Assembly (NCBI RefSeq): GCF_900110575.1
Contig: NZ_FOEF01000017.1
Span: 168,698-232,697, forward strand
Origin: Amycolatopsis saalfeldensis
Lineage (GTDB): Bacteria > Actinomycetota > Actinomycetes > Mycobacteriales > Pseudonocardiaceae
Length of the DNA stretch: 64,000 nt
Reading direction: 5' to 3'
In this document: positions 1 to 9,462 of the stretch, piece by piece
How positions within the stretch are numbered: the first letter of the stretch is position 1
Layout of the letters: the number at the start of each line of letters is the position of its first letter
Notes under the pieces: model-generated
Database searches by the model: none
What the model was told of the DNA's origin: nothing
Seen by the model: only the letters and a program-made list of their open reading frames with translations
Translations under genes and position numbers: made by a program

Positions 1-583
1 CCTCTCCACGATGCGCGACGCGCGCACGGACAGCGCCGCGTTCCGGGCCGCGCTGCACGAGCTGACCGTGATGCTCGTGTACGAAGCCACGCGTGATGCC
101 CCGGTGCGCACCGAGCGGATCCACACGCCCGTCGCGCGCACGGAGGCGTTCCGGCTGGCGAGCCCGCCGTTGCTGGTCCCGGTGCTGCGCGCGGGACTCG
201 GCATGGCCGACGAGGCACACCGGCTGATCCCCGACGCGCAGATGGGCTTCGTCGGCCTGGCGCGCGACGAGGAGACCCTCAAGCCCACGCCGTACCTGGA
301 GTCGCTGCCGGAGTCCCTCGCCGAGCGCCCGGTGCTGGTCCTCGACCCGATGCTGGCCACCGGCGGCTCGATGGAGTACACCATCCGCCTGCTCACCGAC
401 CGCGGCGCCACGGACGTCACGGCCATCTGCGCGCTGGCCGCCCCGGAAGGCCTGGCGCACCTGGAGCAGACCGGCCTCCCGGTCCGCGTGGTCACCGCGA
501 GCATCGACGAGCGCCTCAACGATTCCGGCTTCATCGTCCCAGGCCTCGGCGACGCGGGGGACCGGCAGTACGGCGCCGTCTGA
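1..583 (+). CDS. upp: Uracil phosphoribosyltransferase, 5' end outside the window
   Basis: This enzyme makes UMP from uracil and PRPP in pyrimidine salvage. The PRPP loop is visible as DPMLATGGS, and the C-terminal uracil-binding segment GDAGDRQYGA lies just before the stop. The family is usually about 207-209 residues. The ATG at 11 would give only 190, but the frame is open to the left edge with Leu-Ser-Thr before that Met, as in full-length homologues, so the true start is probably upstream of the window. The ATG at 11 is therefore internal. It is the left end of the conserved upp-pmmB-deoD neighbourhood, here separated from pmmB by about 23 kb of accessory genes. Identification is firm. 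Confidence 0.95.
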   Translation, partial: LSTMRDARTDSAAFRAALHELTVMLVYEATRDAPVRTERIHTPVARTEAFRLASPPLLVPVLRAGLGMADEAHRLIPDAQMGFVGLARDEETLKPTPYLESLPESLAERPVLVLDPMLATGGSMEYTIRLLTDRGATDVTAICALAAPEGLAHLEQTGLPVRVVTASIDERLNDSGFIVPGLGDAGDRQYGAV

Positions 584-585
584 GC

Positions 586-1182
586 TCAAGTTGTTCTGAG
601 CCACCCGGAAGCGTAGGCGCGCAACACTTCTTCGTACGCACCGCTCACGTTGAACCCCTCCGGCAGGTTCCCGGACAGCTCAAGGGAAACCAGCCCGTGG
701 ACGACGCCCCACGCGCCGATCGTGATCACCGACGGTGGGACGTCCGTGAACTGCCCGGACGCCACGCCGTCGGCGGCGATTTCCTCCAGGGGGTTCAGCG
801 TGGCGCGGGCGAAGCGGTCGGCCTCGTGGTTGGGCTCGAAGCCGGGCACGGAGCGGGTGAACATGATCGCGTACAGGTGCGGGTCGGCCTGTGCGCTGGC
901 GCGGTAGGCGACGCCGAGGCGAACCAGGTCCGCCACGGCGTCGCCCGTGCGCTCGACCGCCGCCAGCCGCTCGCCGAACCGGCGGAAGCCCTCCACGTAC
1001 AGGGCGTTGACCAGGTCGGGTTTGCTGCCGAACAGCGAGTAGACGGCGGTGGTGGACGTGCCCGCGTCCGCCGCCAGCTTGCGCAGGGAGAGCGCCCGGG
1101 GGCCGTCGGCCGAGATCAGCTCGCCGGCCCGATCGAGCAGCTTCAGCCGGAGCGCTTCGTCGTGCGTACGGGGACGGGGCAT
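586..1182 (-). CDS. TetR-family transcriptional regulator
   Basis: A 198-residue TetR-type repressor. The N-terminal helix-turn-helix covers about residues 25-50, including TSTTAVYSLFGSKPDLVNAL, followed by a helical ligand domain resembling the WHG/TetR_C class. The frame extends further upstream, but the Met at 1182 (MPRPRTHDEAL) fits the family start and upstream codons would run into the lipase gene. A TACGGT hexamer at 1194-1189 sits 6 nt before the ATG, with no ribosome binding site, so the transcript may be leaderless. It lies 38 bp behind the secreted lipase in the same direction. Ligand and targets are unknown; an ACAGTGTTATGG word in its promoter region recurs near 15150. Confidence 0.88.
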   Translation of the reverse strand: MPRPRTHDEALRLKLLDRAGELISADGPRALSLRKLAADAGTSTTAVYSLFGSKPDLVNALYVEGFRRFGERLAAVERTGDAVADLVRLGVAYRASAQADPHLYAIMFTRSVPGFEPNHEADRFARATLNPLEEIAADGVASGQFTDVPPSVITIGAWGVVHGLVSLELSGNLPEGFNVSGAYEEVLRAYASGWLRTT

Positions 1183-1220
1183 GCGCCCACCGTAACGCGA
1201 CAGTGTTATGGATGCAGCCG

Positions 1221-2117
1221 TCAGCAGTGCACGGGCTCCGCGTGCGCGGGGTCGAGCGCGTTGCCGACCAGGCCGTACACCGTCTTCGAGTAGCTCAGCC
1301 CCGCGTGGTCGGCCAGGTCGGCCGGGCAGGTGTCCTGCACCCACAGGTTGTGCACGCCGGGCTCGTCGATGAACGCGGCGGAGCCGGCCGGGGTGACCAC
1401 GAACTCGTTACGCGTCTCGATCACCGTGTAGTCCACATCGGACTGGGCGATCGGGCCGTCGCCGACGGCGCGGACCACCGGGGAGCCGACGATCTGGTCG
1501 GCGCAGGCCGGGCACGCGGCACCGACCAGTGCCTCGCCGCCGGGGAACGCCTTGGCCAGATAGGCCAGCCCGGCGAGGGTGGTGCCGTGGGTGGTCGGCG
1601 AAAGGCCGACGAAGCTGTGCACCTTCGACGCCCCGCCGAGCAGCTTCAGGTAGTACTCGCCGATCAGCCCGCCCTGTGAGTGGCCGATGAGATCCACTTG
1701 CGCCGCACCGGTTTCCGACCGGACCCGGTCGACGAGCGAGCTGATCTGCTGCGCCGAATCCGGCACCCGCCCGATCGTCTGCAGCACCGATTTCGGGGCA
1801 CCGCCGATCGGGGTGCTGTAAACGCAGTAACCGGCGTTGGCCAGCGTCGGGCCGAGGCCGGCCCAGTCGTCGGTCATGTTCCCGAACGTGCCGGTGATCA
1901 GCACGACCGGGCGGGTGTGCGCGGCGCTGGGCTCGCACGAAGCCACGTTGACGCCGGGCGGCGGTGCCGACGGATCCCTGAGCGACTGCGCGATCCCGGC
2001 GAACAGGTTCGACGTCACCGGATAGGCGGGAGCGGCGACGGCCGGGGTGGCGAACGTGGTCAGCGCGATCGCCGCGAGGATCGCGGGGGACCAGCGGCGG
2101 AAATGCTTCGAGGACAT
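1221..2117 (-). CDS. Secreted lipase / alpha-beta hydrolase
   Basis: A 298-residue exported esterase/lipase. Residues 1-28 form a Sec signal peptide with two Arg, a hydrophobic core and a likely AVA-AP cleavage site. The nucleophile elbow is GHSQGG with Ser147, and the early strand VVLITGTFGN supplies the oxyanion region. Acid and histidine probably lie in the C-terminal third, where EPGVHNLW contains a candidate His. Several Cys in the mature part may form disulfides. The overall pattern matches actinomycete class-2-like extracellular lipases; the substrate is not known. GGAGG lies 6 nt before the ATG. A TetR gene diverges 120 bp upstream and may control it. Confidence 0.85.
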   Translation of the reverse strand: MSSKHFRRWSPAILAAIALTTFATPAVAAPAYPVTSNLFAGIAQSLRDPSAPPPGVNVASCEPSAAHTRPVVLITGTFGNMTDDWAGLGPTLANAGYCVYSTPIGGAPKSVLQTIGRVPDSAQQISSLVDRVRSETGAAQVDLIGHSQGGLIGEYYLKLLGGASKVHSFVGLSPTTHGTTLAGLAYLAKAFPGGEALVGAACPACADQIVGSPVVRAVGDGPIAQSDVDYTVIETRNEFVVTPAGSAAFIDEPGVHNLWVQDTCPADLADHAGLSYSKTVYGLVGNALDPAHAEPVHC

Positions 2118-2132
2118 CTTCGGCCTCCATTA

Positions 2133-2154
2133 TCTGAATCATCGACGTTTCAGA
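2133..2154. promoter_or_regulatory. Inverted repeat between lipase and divergent TetR gene
   Basis: TCTGAA (2133-2138) and TTCAGA (2149-2154) form a 6-bp inverted repeat spaced by 10 bp. It lies in the 120-bp region between the secreted lipase and the rightward TetR gene, and abuts a GATAAT hexamer on the minus strand. This is a reasonable TetR operator position. The pairing is seen directly; the role is inferred. Confidence 0.35.
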
Positions 2155-2237
2155 CTTGGACACGGACGGTAGCCCGCCGTGCACGCGGGTACAAGGCACG
2201 GTCGTCGGTGGATCGATCAACCGCTTAGGGTGACGTC

Positions 2238-2864
2238 GTGACCCAGCCCGGACCCCGTGGCCGCTACGCCGGCCGCACCGCCACCGAGCGTCGCGCCGAG
2301 CGGCGGGACCGCCTGATGGCCGCGGGCCTGGAGTTGTTCGGCACGGCGGGTTACGCGACGTCCACGGTCGGGCGGGTGTGCCGGGTGGCGAACCTGTCCA
2401 CCCGTCAGTACTACGAGGAGTTCGCCGGCCGCGAGGCCCTCCTGATCGCGGTGTACGACCAGGTCAACAGCGAGGCGACCGCCGCGGTGGCCGACGCCTT
2501 GGCCGGGGTCGGCGGACAGCCGTTGGCCACGCGGATCCGAGTCGCGCTGACCGCGTACGCGTTGAGCACCGCGACCGACCTACGCCGCGCGCGGGTGGCG
2601 TACGTGGAGATCATCGGAGTGAATCCCGTCGTCGAAGCGCATCGGATGGCCACGCGCGCTCGCTGGGCCGGGTTGATCCGTGAGCTGCTCCGCACCGGTG
2701 TCACGGCCGGCGAGATCCCCGGCCGAGACTATCGGCTGGCCGCGAGTGCTTACATAGGTGCGGTCAACGGCCTGTTGCAGGACTGGTGCGCCACCGAGGA
2801 CCGGGCGCCGCTGGCGGATGTGGTCGACGAGCTGGCCCGGATCTCGGCGGCCCTGACCGGCTGA
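2238..2864 (+). CDS. TetR-family transcriptional regulator
   Basis: A 208-residue TetR regulator starting at GTG. The DNA-binding domain spans about residues 18-65 (RRDRLMAAGLELFGTAGY, then STVGRVCRVANLSTRQYYEEF). The rest is an all-helical effector domain rich in Ala and Arg. It is divergent from the secreted lipase gene with an inverted repeat between them, so local control of lipase expression is the simplest inference. There is no strong Shine-Dalgarno sequence before the GTG. The inducer cannot be predicted. Confidence 0.87.
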   Translation: MTQPGPRGRYAGRTATERRAERRDRLMAAGLELFGTAGYATSTVGRVCRVANLSTRQYYEEFAGREALLIAVYDQVNSEATAAVADALAGVGGQPLATRIRVALTAYALSTATDLRRARVAYVEIIGVNPVVEAHRMATRARWAGLIRELLRTGVTAGEIPGRDYRLAASAYIGAVNGLLQDWCATEDRAPLADVVDELARISAALTG

Positions 2865-2882
2865 AGTGCGCTGGTCGCGGAT

Positions 2883-2913
2883 TTGACCTGGAGTGCACTC
2901 CAGGTCGTACTGT
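2883..2913 (+). promoter_or_regulatory. MerR-type promoter with palindromic operator and 19-bp spacer
   Basis: A -35 element TTGACC (2883-2888) and a -10 element TACTGT (2908-2913) are separated by exactly 19 bp. This over-long spacing is the hallmark of MerR-activated promoters. A perfect 22-bp palindrome occupies 2885-2906, with half-site GACCTGGAGTG. The core CTGGAGT-ACTCCAG resembles operators recalled for the NmlR/AdhR branch of MerR. The -10 ends 7 nt before the ATG of the MerR gene, so transcription should begin at or next to the start codon. Confidence 0.85.
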
Positions 2914-2920
2914 CGAGCGC

Positions 2921-3322
2921 ATGAGCTACTCGATAGCGGAAGCCGCACGACGTAGCGGCCTGTCGATCGACACCCTCCGGTACTACGAGCGGATCAAGCT
3001 CCTCGACCCGCCGGCCCGCGACGGCGCGGGGCGGCGCGCGTACTCCGACGACGACCTGGGCTGGCTGGGGTTCCTCACCAAGCTCCGGCTCACCGGCATG
3101 CCCATCAAGAGCATGCGCGAATACGCCTCGCTGCGCCGCCACGGCGTGGCCAGCGCCGGGCGGCGCAAGGCGATCCTGGTCGAGCAGCGCCAGTCCGTGG
3201 CCGACCGGATCGCCGAGCTCCAGGGCTGCCTGGAGATCCTCGACTACAAGATCAGCAACTACGAGCAGATCGACCGCAAGGCGCTGGGCCAGCGGCCGGC
3301 CATGGAGGAGATCTCCGCGTGA
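2921..3322 (+). CDS. MerR-family activator of the aldo-keto reductase operon
   Basis: A 133-residue MerR regulator. The winged helix-turn-helix is at residues 1-70 (YSIAEAARRSGLSIDTLRYYER, then YSDDDLGWLGFLTKLR), followed by a coiled-coil dimerisation helix to about residue 120. There is no C-terminal Cys cluster, so a metal sensor is unlikely; the NmlR/AdhR group responding to aldehyde or electrophile stress fits better, given the linked reductases. The ATG at 2921 is chosen because it fits the family N-terminus and lies 7 nt from the promoter -10. Its TGA overlaps the GTG of the first aldo-keto reductase, so the genes are translationally coupled and probably autoregulated together. Confidence 0.9.
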   Translation: MSYSIAEAARRSGLSIDTLRYYERIKLLDPPARDGAGRRAYSDDDLGWLGFLTKLRLTGMPIKSMREYASLRRHGVASAGRRKAILVEQRQSVADRIAELQGCLEILDYKISNYEQIDRKALGQRPAMEEISA

Positions 3323-4299
3323 TCAGCAAGAGGAAGCTCGGCGAGCTGGAAGTCAGCGCGCAGGGCCTCGGCTGCATGGGCATGAGCCAGGCCTACGGCG
3401 TGCGCGACAACGACGAAGAGTCGATCGCCACCGTCCACCGCGCGCTGGAGCTCGGCGTGACGCTGCTGGACACCGCCAACGTCTACGGCGCGGGAGTGAA
3501 CGAGGAGCTGGTCGGCCGCGCGATCGCGGACCGGCGCGACCAGGTCGTGCTCGCGACGAAGTTCGGCATCGTCTGGACCGAGGACGGCATGGCCGCGCGC
3601 GGCGACGCGGCGTACGTGAAGCAGAGCTGCGACGAATCCCTGCAACGCCTCGGCGTCGACCACATCGACCTCTACTACCAGCACCGGGTCGACCCGAACG
3701 TGCCGGTGGAGGAGACCTGGGGCGCGCTCGCGGAGCTCGTGCAGGCCGGAAAGATCCGGTATGCGGGCATTTCCGAGGCCAACGCCGCGACGATCCGGCG
3801 CGCGCACGCCGTGCACCCGGTGACCGCGCTGCAGAGCGAGTGGTCGTTGTGGACACGCGGGATCGAGGACGAGATCCTCGGCACCTGCCGTGAGCTGGGC
3901 ATCGGCGTGGTGCCGTTCTCGCCGCTGGGCCGCGGGTTCCTCACCGGCCAGGTCACCTCGCTCAAGGACCTGCCCGAGGACGACATGCGGCGCGGCCTGC
4001 CGCGGTTCTCCGAGGAGAACTTCGAGCGGAACATGGCCATTGTCGAGGCGCTGCGGGCGCTGGCGGCGGAGAAGGGCGTGACCGCCGGGCAGCTGGCGCT
4101 GGCCTGGGTGCAGGCGCAGGGTGAGGACGTCGTCCCGATCCCGGGCACCAAGCGGCGGAAGTACCTCGAGGAGAACGTCGCGGCGGCCGGGCTGGAACTG
4201 TCCACTGAGGACATCGCCGCGATCGAGCGGGCGGCCCCGCAGGATGCCGTCGCCGGGGCGCGTTACCCCGAGCGGCTCGCGCGCGCAGCCGGCAAGTAA
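3319..4299 (+). CDS. Aldo-keto reductase, first of tandem pair
   Basis: A 326-residue NADPH-dependent aldo-keto reductase with the TIM-barrel pattern of the AKR12/13-type bacterial enzymes. The catalytic tetrad is visible as Asp51 and Tyr56 (DTANVY), Lys81 (ATKFG) and His122 (YYQHRVDP). The cofactor loop near the C-terminus reads PIPGTKRRKYLEEN. Such enzymes reduce aldehydes or ketones in the cytosol; the substrate is not predictable. The GTG start overlaps the stop of the MerR gene by 4 nt (GTGA). The next gene is a close paralogue 29 bp downstream, so the pair looks like a local duplication. Confidence 0.9.
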   Translation: MISKRKLGELEVSAQGLGCMGMSQAYGVRDNDEESIATVHRALELGVTLLDTANVYGAGVNEELVGRAIADRRDQVVLATKFGIVWTEDGMAARGDAAYVKQSCDESLQRLGVDHIDLYYQHRVDPNVPVEETWGALAELVQAGKIRYAGISEANAATIRRAHAVHPVTALQSEWSLWTRGIEDEILGTCRELGIGVVPFSPLGRGFLTGQVTSLKDLPEDDMRRGLPRFSEENFERNMAIVEALRALAAEKGVTAGQLALAWVQAQGEDVVPIPGTKRRKYLEENVAAAGLELSTEDIAAIERAAPQDAVAGARYPERLARAAGK

Positions 4300-4328
4300 C
4301 GGATTTTTCGCACCGCAGGGGAGAAAAC

Positions 4329-5330
<1,002 letters not shown>

Positions 5331-5341
5331 GCCACGAGCGA

Positions 5342-5388
5342 CGACGGCCCGTTTTCGTCCCGGCCATCGGGACGAAAACGGGCCGTCG
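5342..5388 (+). terminator. 21-bp perfect stem-loop ending the MerR/AKR operon
   Basis: Positions 5342-5362 and 5368-5388 pair perfectly over 21 bp with a 5-nt loop. There is no U-tract, as is common for actinobacterial terminators. The hairpin starts 12 bp after the stop of the second aldo-keto reductase. Confidence 0.8.
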
Positions 5389-5468
5389 CGGCACTCTGAG
5401 CCTTTTCTGAGATCTCCGGTCCAGGCTGACGCCGATCGGGTGACCGGGATCGGACGCAGGAGGCTTAC

Positions 5469-7019
5469 GTGGCGGAGGACGTTCTGGACTATCTGGTGGT
5501 CGGCGCGGGGCTCGCGGGCCTGCAGCTCGGCCAGCAGCTCGACCGGGCGGGGCACAGCTACCTGGTCCTCGAAGCGGGCTCGGGGCCGGCGACGTTCTTC
5601 CGCACCTTCCCGCGGCACCGCACGCTGATCTCGGTCAACAAGAAGCACACCGGCTGGAGCGACCCGGAGCTGAACCTCCGGATGGACTGGAACTCGATGC
5701 TGGCCGCGGACGACCCCGATCCGCTGCTGTTCACCGACTACAGCGCCGAAATGTTCCCGCCCGCCGAGGTGCTGCTGCGCTACGCCGCCGACTACGCGGC
5801 CAAGCACGAGATCGCCATCCGCTACGACACCCGAGTGGGCCGCATCAGCCGCGCCGACGGGAACTTCGTGGCCACGGCCGAGGACGGCACCGCGTTCACC
5901 GCCCGGCGGCTGATCATGGCCACGGGCGTGACCAAGCCGTACGTGCCGGACGTCCCGGGCATGGAGCTGGTCGACCAGTACGCCGACTTCGACACCGACC
6001 CGGCGCAGTTCACCAATCAGCGGGTACTGGTGCTGGGCAAGGGAAACTCGGCGTTCGAGACCGCCGACAGCCTCAACGCGCACGCCGCCGTGCTGCACGT
6101 CGCAGGCCCGCGTCCGGTGAAGCTCGCCTGGCGCACGCACTTCGTCGGCCACCTGCGCGCGTACAACGCCGGCGTGCTGGACATGTACCAGCTCAAGCTG
6201 CAGCACGCGATCCTCGACGGCGACGTCCGCGAGATCACCAAGCGCGAAGACGGCTACCACGTGAAGTTCGCCTTCTTCCGGGCCGACGAGGTGATCAAGG
6301 AGCTGCGTTACGACCGGGTGATCGCCTGCACCGGCTTCCGGTTCGACGCCTCGATCTTCGACGAGGACTGCCGCCCGGAGCTGACCATCAACGACCGGTT
6401 CCCGGCGCAGACCTCGTCCTGGGAGTCGGTGAACGTGCCCGGGCTGTACTTCGCCGGCACGATCACGCAGGTCCGCGACTTCAAGAAGGCGACCAGCGCG
6501 TTCATCCACGGCTTCCGCTACGGCGTGCGCGCGCTGTCGAAGATCCTCGAGGAGCGCTACCACGGCACCGAGTGGCCGCACACGGTGCTGAAGACCGACA
6601 TCGGCGACCTGGTCGACGCCGTGATCACCCGGATCAACCGCAGTTCCGCGCTGTACCAGCAGTTCGGCTTCCTGGCCGACGTGCTGGCGCTCGAACGCGG
6701 GCAGGCGCGGTACTACGAGGAGGTGCCGGTGGCGCGGGTGGCCGAGCGCTCGCCGGACGTCGAGAACGCGTTTGTGATCACCCTCGACTACGGGCCGGAC
6801 CACGATCAGGTGGACCCGTTCGACTTCACCGTCAAGCGCGCGAGCCAGGACGTCGCCAACGACACCGGCGAGGGCCACTACCTGCACCCCATCGTCAAGC
6901 ACTACCGGCGCGGCGAGCTGGTCGCGACCCACCACGTCACGGAGAACCTCGAGAACGAGTGGAACCGCGAGGTGCACGTGGACGCGCTCACGGCGTTCCT
7001 CACGAAGCAGCTGGCTTGA
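5469..7019 (+). CDS. FAD/NAD(P)-dependent oxidoreductase, FOXRED2-like
   Basis: A 516-residue flavoprotein with two dinucleotide folds. The FAD site VVGAGLAGLQLG is at residues 10-21 and a second Rossmann motif VLVLGKGNSAFETAD lies near residue 185, with the ATG linker (MATGVTKP) between them. The region FPRHRTLISVNKKHTG followed by LRMDWNSML resembles what I recall of eukaryotic FOXRED2/ERFAD and related bacterial flavin monooxygenases. The Baeyer-Villiger fingerprint is not seen. The GTG start has AGGAGG 5 nt upstream. It begins a tightly packed run with an FMN hydroxy-acid oxidase (2-bp gap), a P450 and an antiporter. The substrate is unknown. Confidence 0.8.
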   Translation: MAEDVLDYLVVGAGLAGLQLGQQLDRAGHSYLVLEAGSGPATFFRTFPRHRTLISVNKKHTGWSDPELNLRMDWNSMLAADDPDPLLFTDYSAEMFPPAEVLLRYAADYAAKHEIAIRYDTRVGRISRADGNFVATAEDGTAFTARRLIMATGVTKPYVPDVPGMELVDQYADFDTDPAQFTNQRVLVLGKGNSAFETADSLNAHAAVLHVAGPRPVKLAWRTHFVGHLRAYNAGVLDMYQLKLQHAILDGDVREITKREDGYHVKFAFFRADEVIKELRYDRVIACTGFRFDASIFDEDCRPELTINDRFPAQTSSWESVNVPGLYFAGTITQVRDFKKATSAFIHGFRYGVRALSKILEERYHGTEWPHTVLKTDIGDLVDAVITRINRSSALYQQFGFLADVLALERGQARYYEEVPVARVAERSPDVENAFVITLDYGPDHDQVDPFDFTVKRASQDVANDTGEGHYLHPIVKHYRRGELVATHHVTENLENEWNREVHVDALTAFLTKQLA

Positions 7020-7021
7020 CC

Positions 7022-8065
7022 ATGCGCACGATCGCGGAGTTCGAAGCCGCGGCGCGCGAGCGGCTCGAACCGGCGCACTACGACTTCTTCGCGGGCGGGG
7101 CAGGCGACGAGCGGACCCTGCGCGCGAACGAGGCGGCGTTCGGCCGGCGTTCGCTTGTGCCGCGGGTTTTGCGCGGCAACGGAAAACGGGACCTGGCGGT
7201 CGAAATCGCCGGCTCGCCGTTGTCGATGCCGGTCTTGGTTTCGCCGACCGCGTTCCACCGGCTGGCGCACCCGGACGGCGAGCGCGCCACGGCCGAGGCG
7301 GTGGCCGCCGCCGGCACCGTCATGGTGGTGAGCATGGCCGCGACCACGGCGATCGAGGACATCGCGGCCGCCGCGCGCGCGGTCGCGGCCGACCCCTCGC
7401 TGTGGTTCCAGCTGTACCTGCAGCCGGACCTCGAGTTCACCGGGTCCGTGGTGCGCCGCGCCGAACGCGCGGGGGTGCGGGCGCTGGTGGTGACGGTCGA
7501 CTCGCCGGTGTTCGGGCAGCGCGAGCGAGACCATCGAAACGGCTTCCACGATCTGCCGCCGGAGCTGGCAGTGGAGAACATGAGGGACGGCTCGGGTTCG
7601 GTGCGCGACATCGAGATGTCGGCCGAGCTGTCCTGGGACCACCTCGCCTGGCTGCGTGAGACGACCTCGCTTCCCCTGCTGCTCAAGGGAATCCTGCACC
7701 CGGAAGACGCGCGGCTGGCCGTCGCCGCCGGGGTCGACGGGTTGGTGGTCTCGAACCACGGCGGCCGCCAGCTGGACACGGCGGTGTCCACTTTGGACGC
7801 GTTGCCGGAGCTGGCCGCGGCCGTCGGCGGCGTGATCCCGCTGGTGCTGGACGGCGGCGTGCGGCGAGGCACGGACGTGGTGAAGGCGCTGGCGCTCGGC
7901 GCGAACGCCGTCGGGATCGGCCGTCCGGTGCTGTGGGGCCTCGCCGCGGCGGGCCGGGAAGGAGTGGCGGAAGTGCTGGCACGACTGCGGGAAGAGCTGG
8001 ACCACACGCTCGCGCTGTGCGGGGCGGGAACCCCGGGCGAGCTGACCGCGGACCTCGTCCGATGA
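7022..8065 (+). CDS. FMN-dependent alpha-hydroxy-acid oxidase/dehydrogenase
   Basis: A 347-residue enzyme of the lactate/glycolate oxidase family, which oxidises 2-hydroxy acids to 2-keto acids using FMN. The catalytic signature SNHGGRQLD carries His246 (base) and Arg249 (carboxylate binding). An earlier Lys (LLLKGIL) and the loop LDGGVRRGTD are FMN and phosphate contacts. The ATG at 7022 follows the flavoprotein stop by 2 bp and matches the family N-terminus. The stop overlaps the P450 start as ATGA. As part of an oxidative cassette it may act on a specialised hydroxy acid, or supply hydrogen peroxide; neither is shown by the sequence. Confidence 0.9.
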   Translation: MRTIAEFEAAARERLEPAHYDFFAGGAGDERTLRANEAAFGRRSLVPRVLRGNGKRDLAVEIAGSPLSMPVLVSPTAFHRLAHPDGERATAEAVAAAGTVMVVSMAATTAIEDIAAAARAVAADPSLWFQLYLQPDLEFTGSVVRRAERAGVRALVVTVDSPVFGQRERDHRNGFHDLPPELAVENMRDGSGSVRDIEMSAELSWDHLAWLRETTSLPLLLKGILHPEDARLAVAAGVDGLVVSNHGGRQLDTAVSTLDALPELAAAVGGVIPLVLDGGVRRGTDVVKALALGANAVGIGRPVLWGLAAAGREGVAEVLARLREELDHTLALCGAGTPGELTADLVR

Positions 8066-9462
8066 CCCGGCTCCTGGTGCGGGTGCTGCTCGCCGGCCTT
8101 GTCCTGACGCTGCCCCGCTGGCTGCCGGGCCGGGTGGTGGCGTTGCGGATGAAGATCTTCGCCCTGGTCAACGGCGAAGAAGGGCTGCCGATCCCCGGCG
8201 AGCGCGTCGGGGTCGAGGACTTCCGGCGCGTGTACGCCGACCCGGCGGCCGGCGGGCGGAGCAAGGGCGCCGCGCTGTCGGACCTGTTCTGGTACTGGCT
8301 CGCGCCCGGTCCGCAGGTGCACCAGGAGCACCTGGAGGCGGGGCCGCGTTACGACGAGGTCGCCAAGACCACCCGCCACATCCTCGTGAAAACCAAGGCG
8401 GAGTCCGAAGAGCTGACCCGCCGCTGCGCCGCGCACGTGCTGGACCGAATCGAAATCGGCGAGGGCCGGACGATCCGGCTGCGGGACGAGATGATGCCGG
8501 TCTGGGCCGAGCTGTACTACGAGCTGGTGTTCGGCGAGCCCTGCCCGCCGCGGGCGCGGGACCTGATCGTCGGACACGCTGACGATGTGGTGTCGGCGCT
8601 GAAGTGCGTGCGGCCGCGGAACATGCGACGCCGCGCGCGGCTGACCGCGTACCTCCGCCGTCGCCTGGCCGACGTGCCGCACCCCATGCCCACCCGGCTC
8701 ACCGCCGAGGAGCAGGTGTTCTACCTGCAGGGCACCTTCTTCAACACCGCCGTGGTGCAGATGTCCGAGGCGATGGCGCACCTGCTGATGATCATCGCGC
8801 AGCACCCGGACGTGCAGGCCCGGCTGGTCGCGAACCCGGACGACGACGAGTACCTGGACCGCGTGATCGACGAGGGCCTGCGCACGTACCCGCTGTTCGG
8901 CATCGCCCACCGGATCGCCACCGACGACATCGAGCTGGACCACACGAAGATCGACGCGGGTACCGTGCTGCTGTTCAGCTACCCAGACTTCCACCACGCG
9001 GGCTTCGAGCGGCCGGACGAGTTCGACCCGGAGCGCTGGAATCCCCAGCCGGCCGCCGGGTTCCCGGCCCGCACCGCGATCGCGCCGGTGCCGGCGAAGA
9101 AGGACGTCAACTTCCTGCCGTTCGGGGTCGCGCAGAACCGCGCCTGCCCGGCCCGCGGCCTCGCGCCGGTGACGATGCGGGTGGTGACGCGGGAGGTCCT
9201 GCGCCGGTTCTCGCTGGCGTCGAGCGCTGCCCACACCCGCTCGATCCCCAACCGCGGCCCGGTGATCCTCACCCCGCGCGGCTCGCGTCCCCCTTCGGCC
9301 ACGGCGCTGGGCGCCCTCGCCGCCCGTGACCGCTGGGAAGACGTCTGGCGCAGCCTGGCCCAGCTCGTCTTCGGCACCTACATGGTGCTGGACGCCCGGC
9401 ACAAACGCTTGTGCGCCAAGTACTTCGAGTCCCTCAGCAGTGAGAACCCCGGAGGCGAGTGA
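8062..9462 (+). CDS. Cytochrome P450-like protein with atypical heme loop
   Basis: A 466-residue P450. The K-helix ExxR is present as E271-G-L-R274, and the ERW/PERF-like motif appears as DEFDPERWNP. The proximal heme-ligand loop reads PFGVAQNRACPARG with Cys362. Phe to Cys is one residue longer than in the usual FxxGxxxC motif, and the conserved Gly is Ala, so this is a divergent branch. Residues 2-30 are hydrophobic and basic (LLVRVLLAGLVLTL), suggesting membrane association, unusual for bacterial P450s. About 65 residues extend beyond the usual C-terminus. The start ATG overlaps the preceding stop, and its own stop shares a base with the antiporter ATG. Confidence 0.75.
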   Translation: MTRLLVRVLLAGLVLTLPRWLPGRVVALRMKIFALVNGEEGLPIPGERVGVEDFRRVYADPAAGGRSKGAALSDLFWYWLAPGPQVHQEHLEAGPRYDEVAKTTRHILVKTKAESEELTRRCAAHVLDRIEIGEGRTIRLRDEMMPVWAELYYELVFGEPCPPRARDLIVGHADDVVSALKCVRPRNMRRRARLTAYLRRRLADVPHPMPTRLTAEEQVFYLQGTFFNTAVVQMSEAMAHLLMIIAQHPDVQARLVANPDDDEYLDRVIDEGLRTYPLFGIAHRIATDDIELDHTKIDAGTVLLFSYPDFHHAGFERPDEFDPERWNPQPAAGFPARTAIAPVPAKKDVNFLPFGVAQNRACPARGLAPVTMRVVTREVLRRFSLASSAAHTRSIPNRGPVILTPRGSRPPSATALGALAARDRWEDVWRSLAQLVFGTYMVLDARHKRLCAKYFESLSSENPGGE

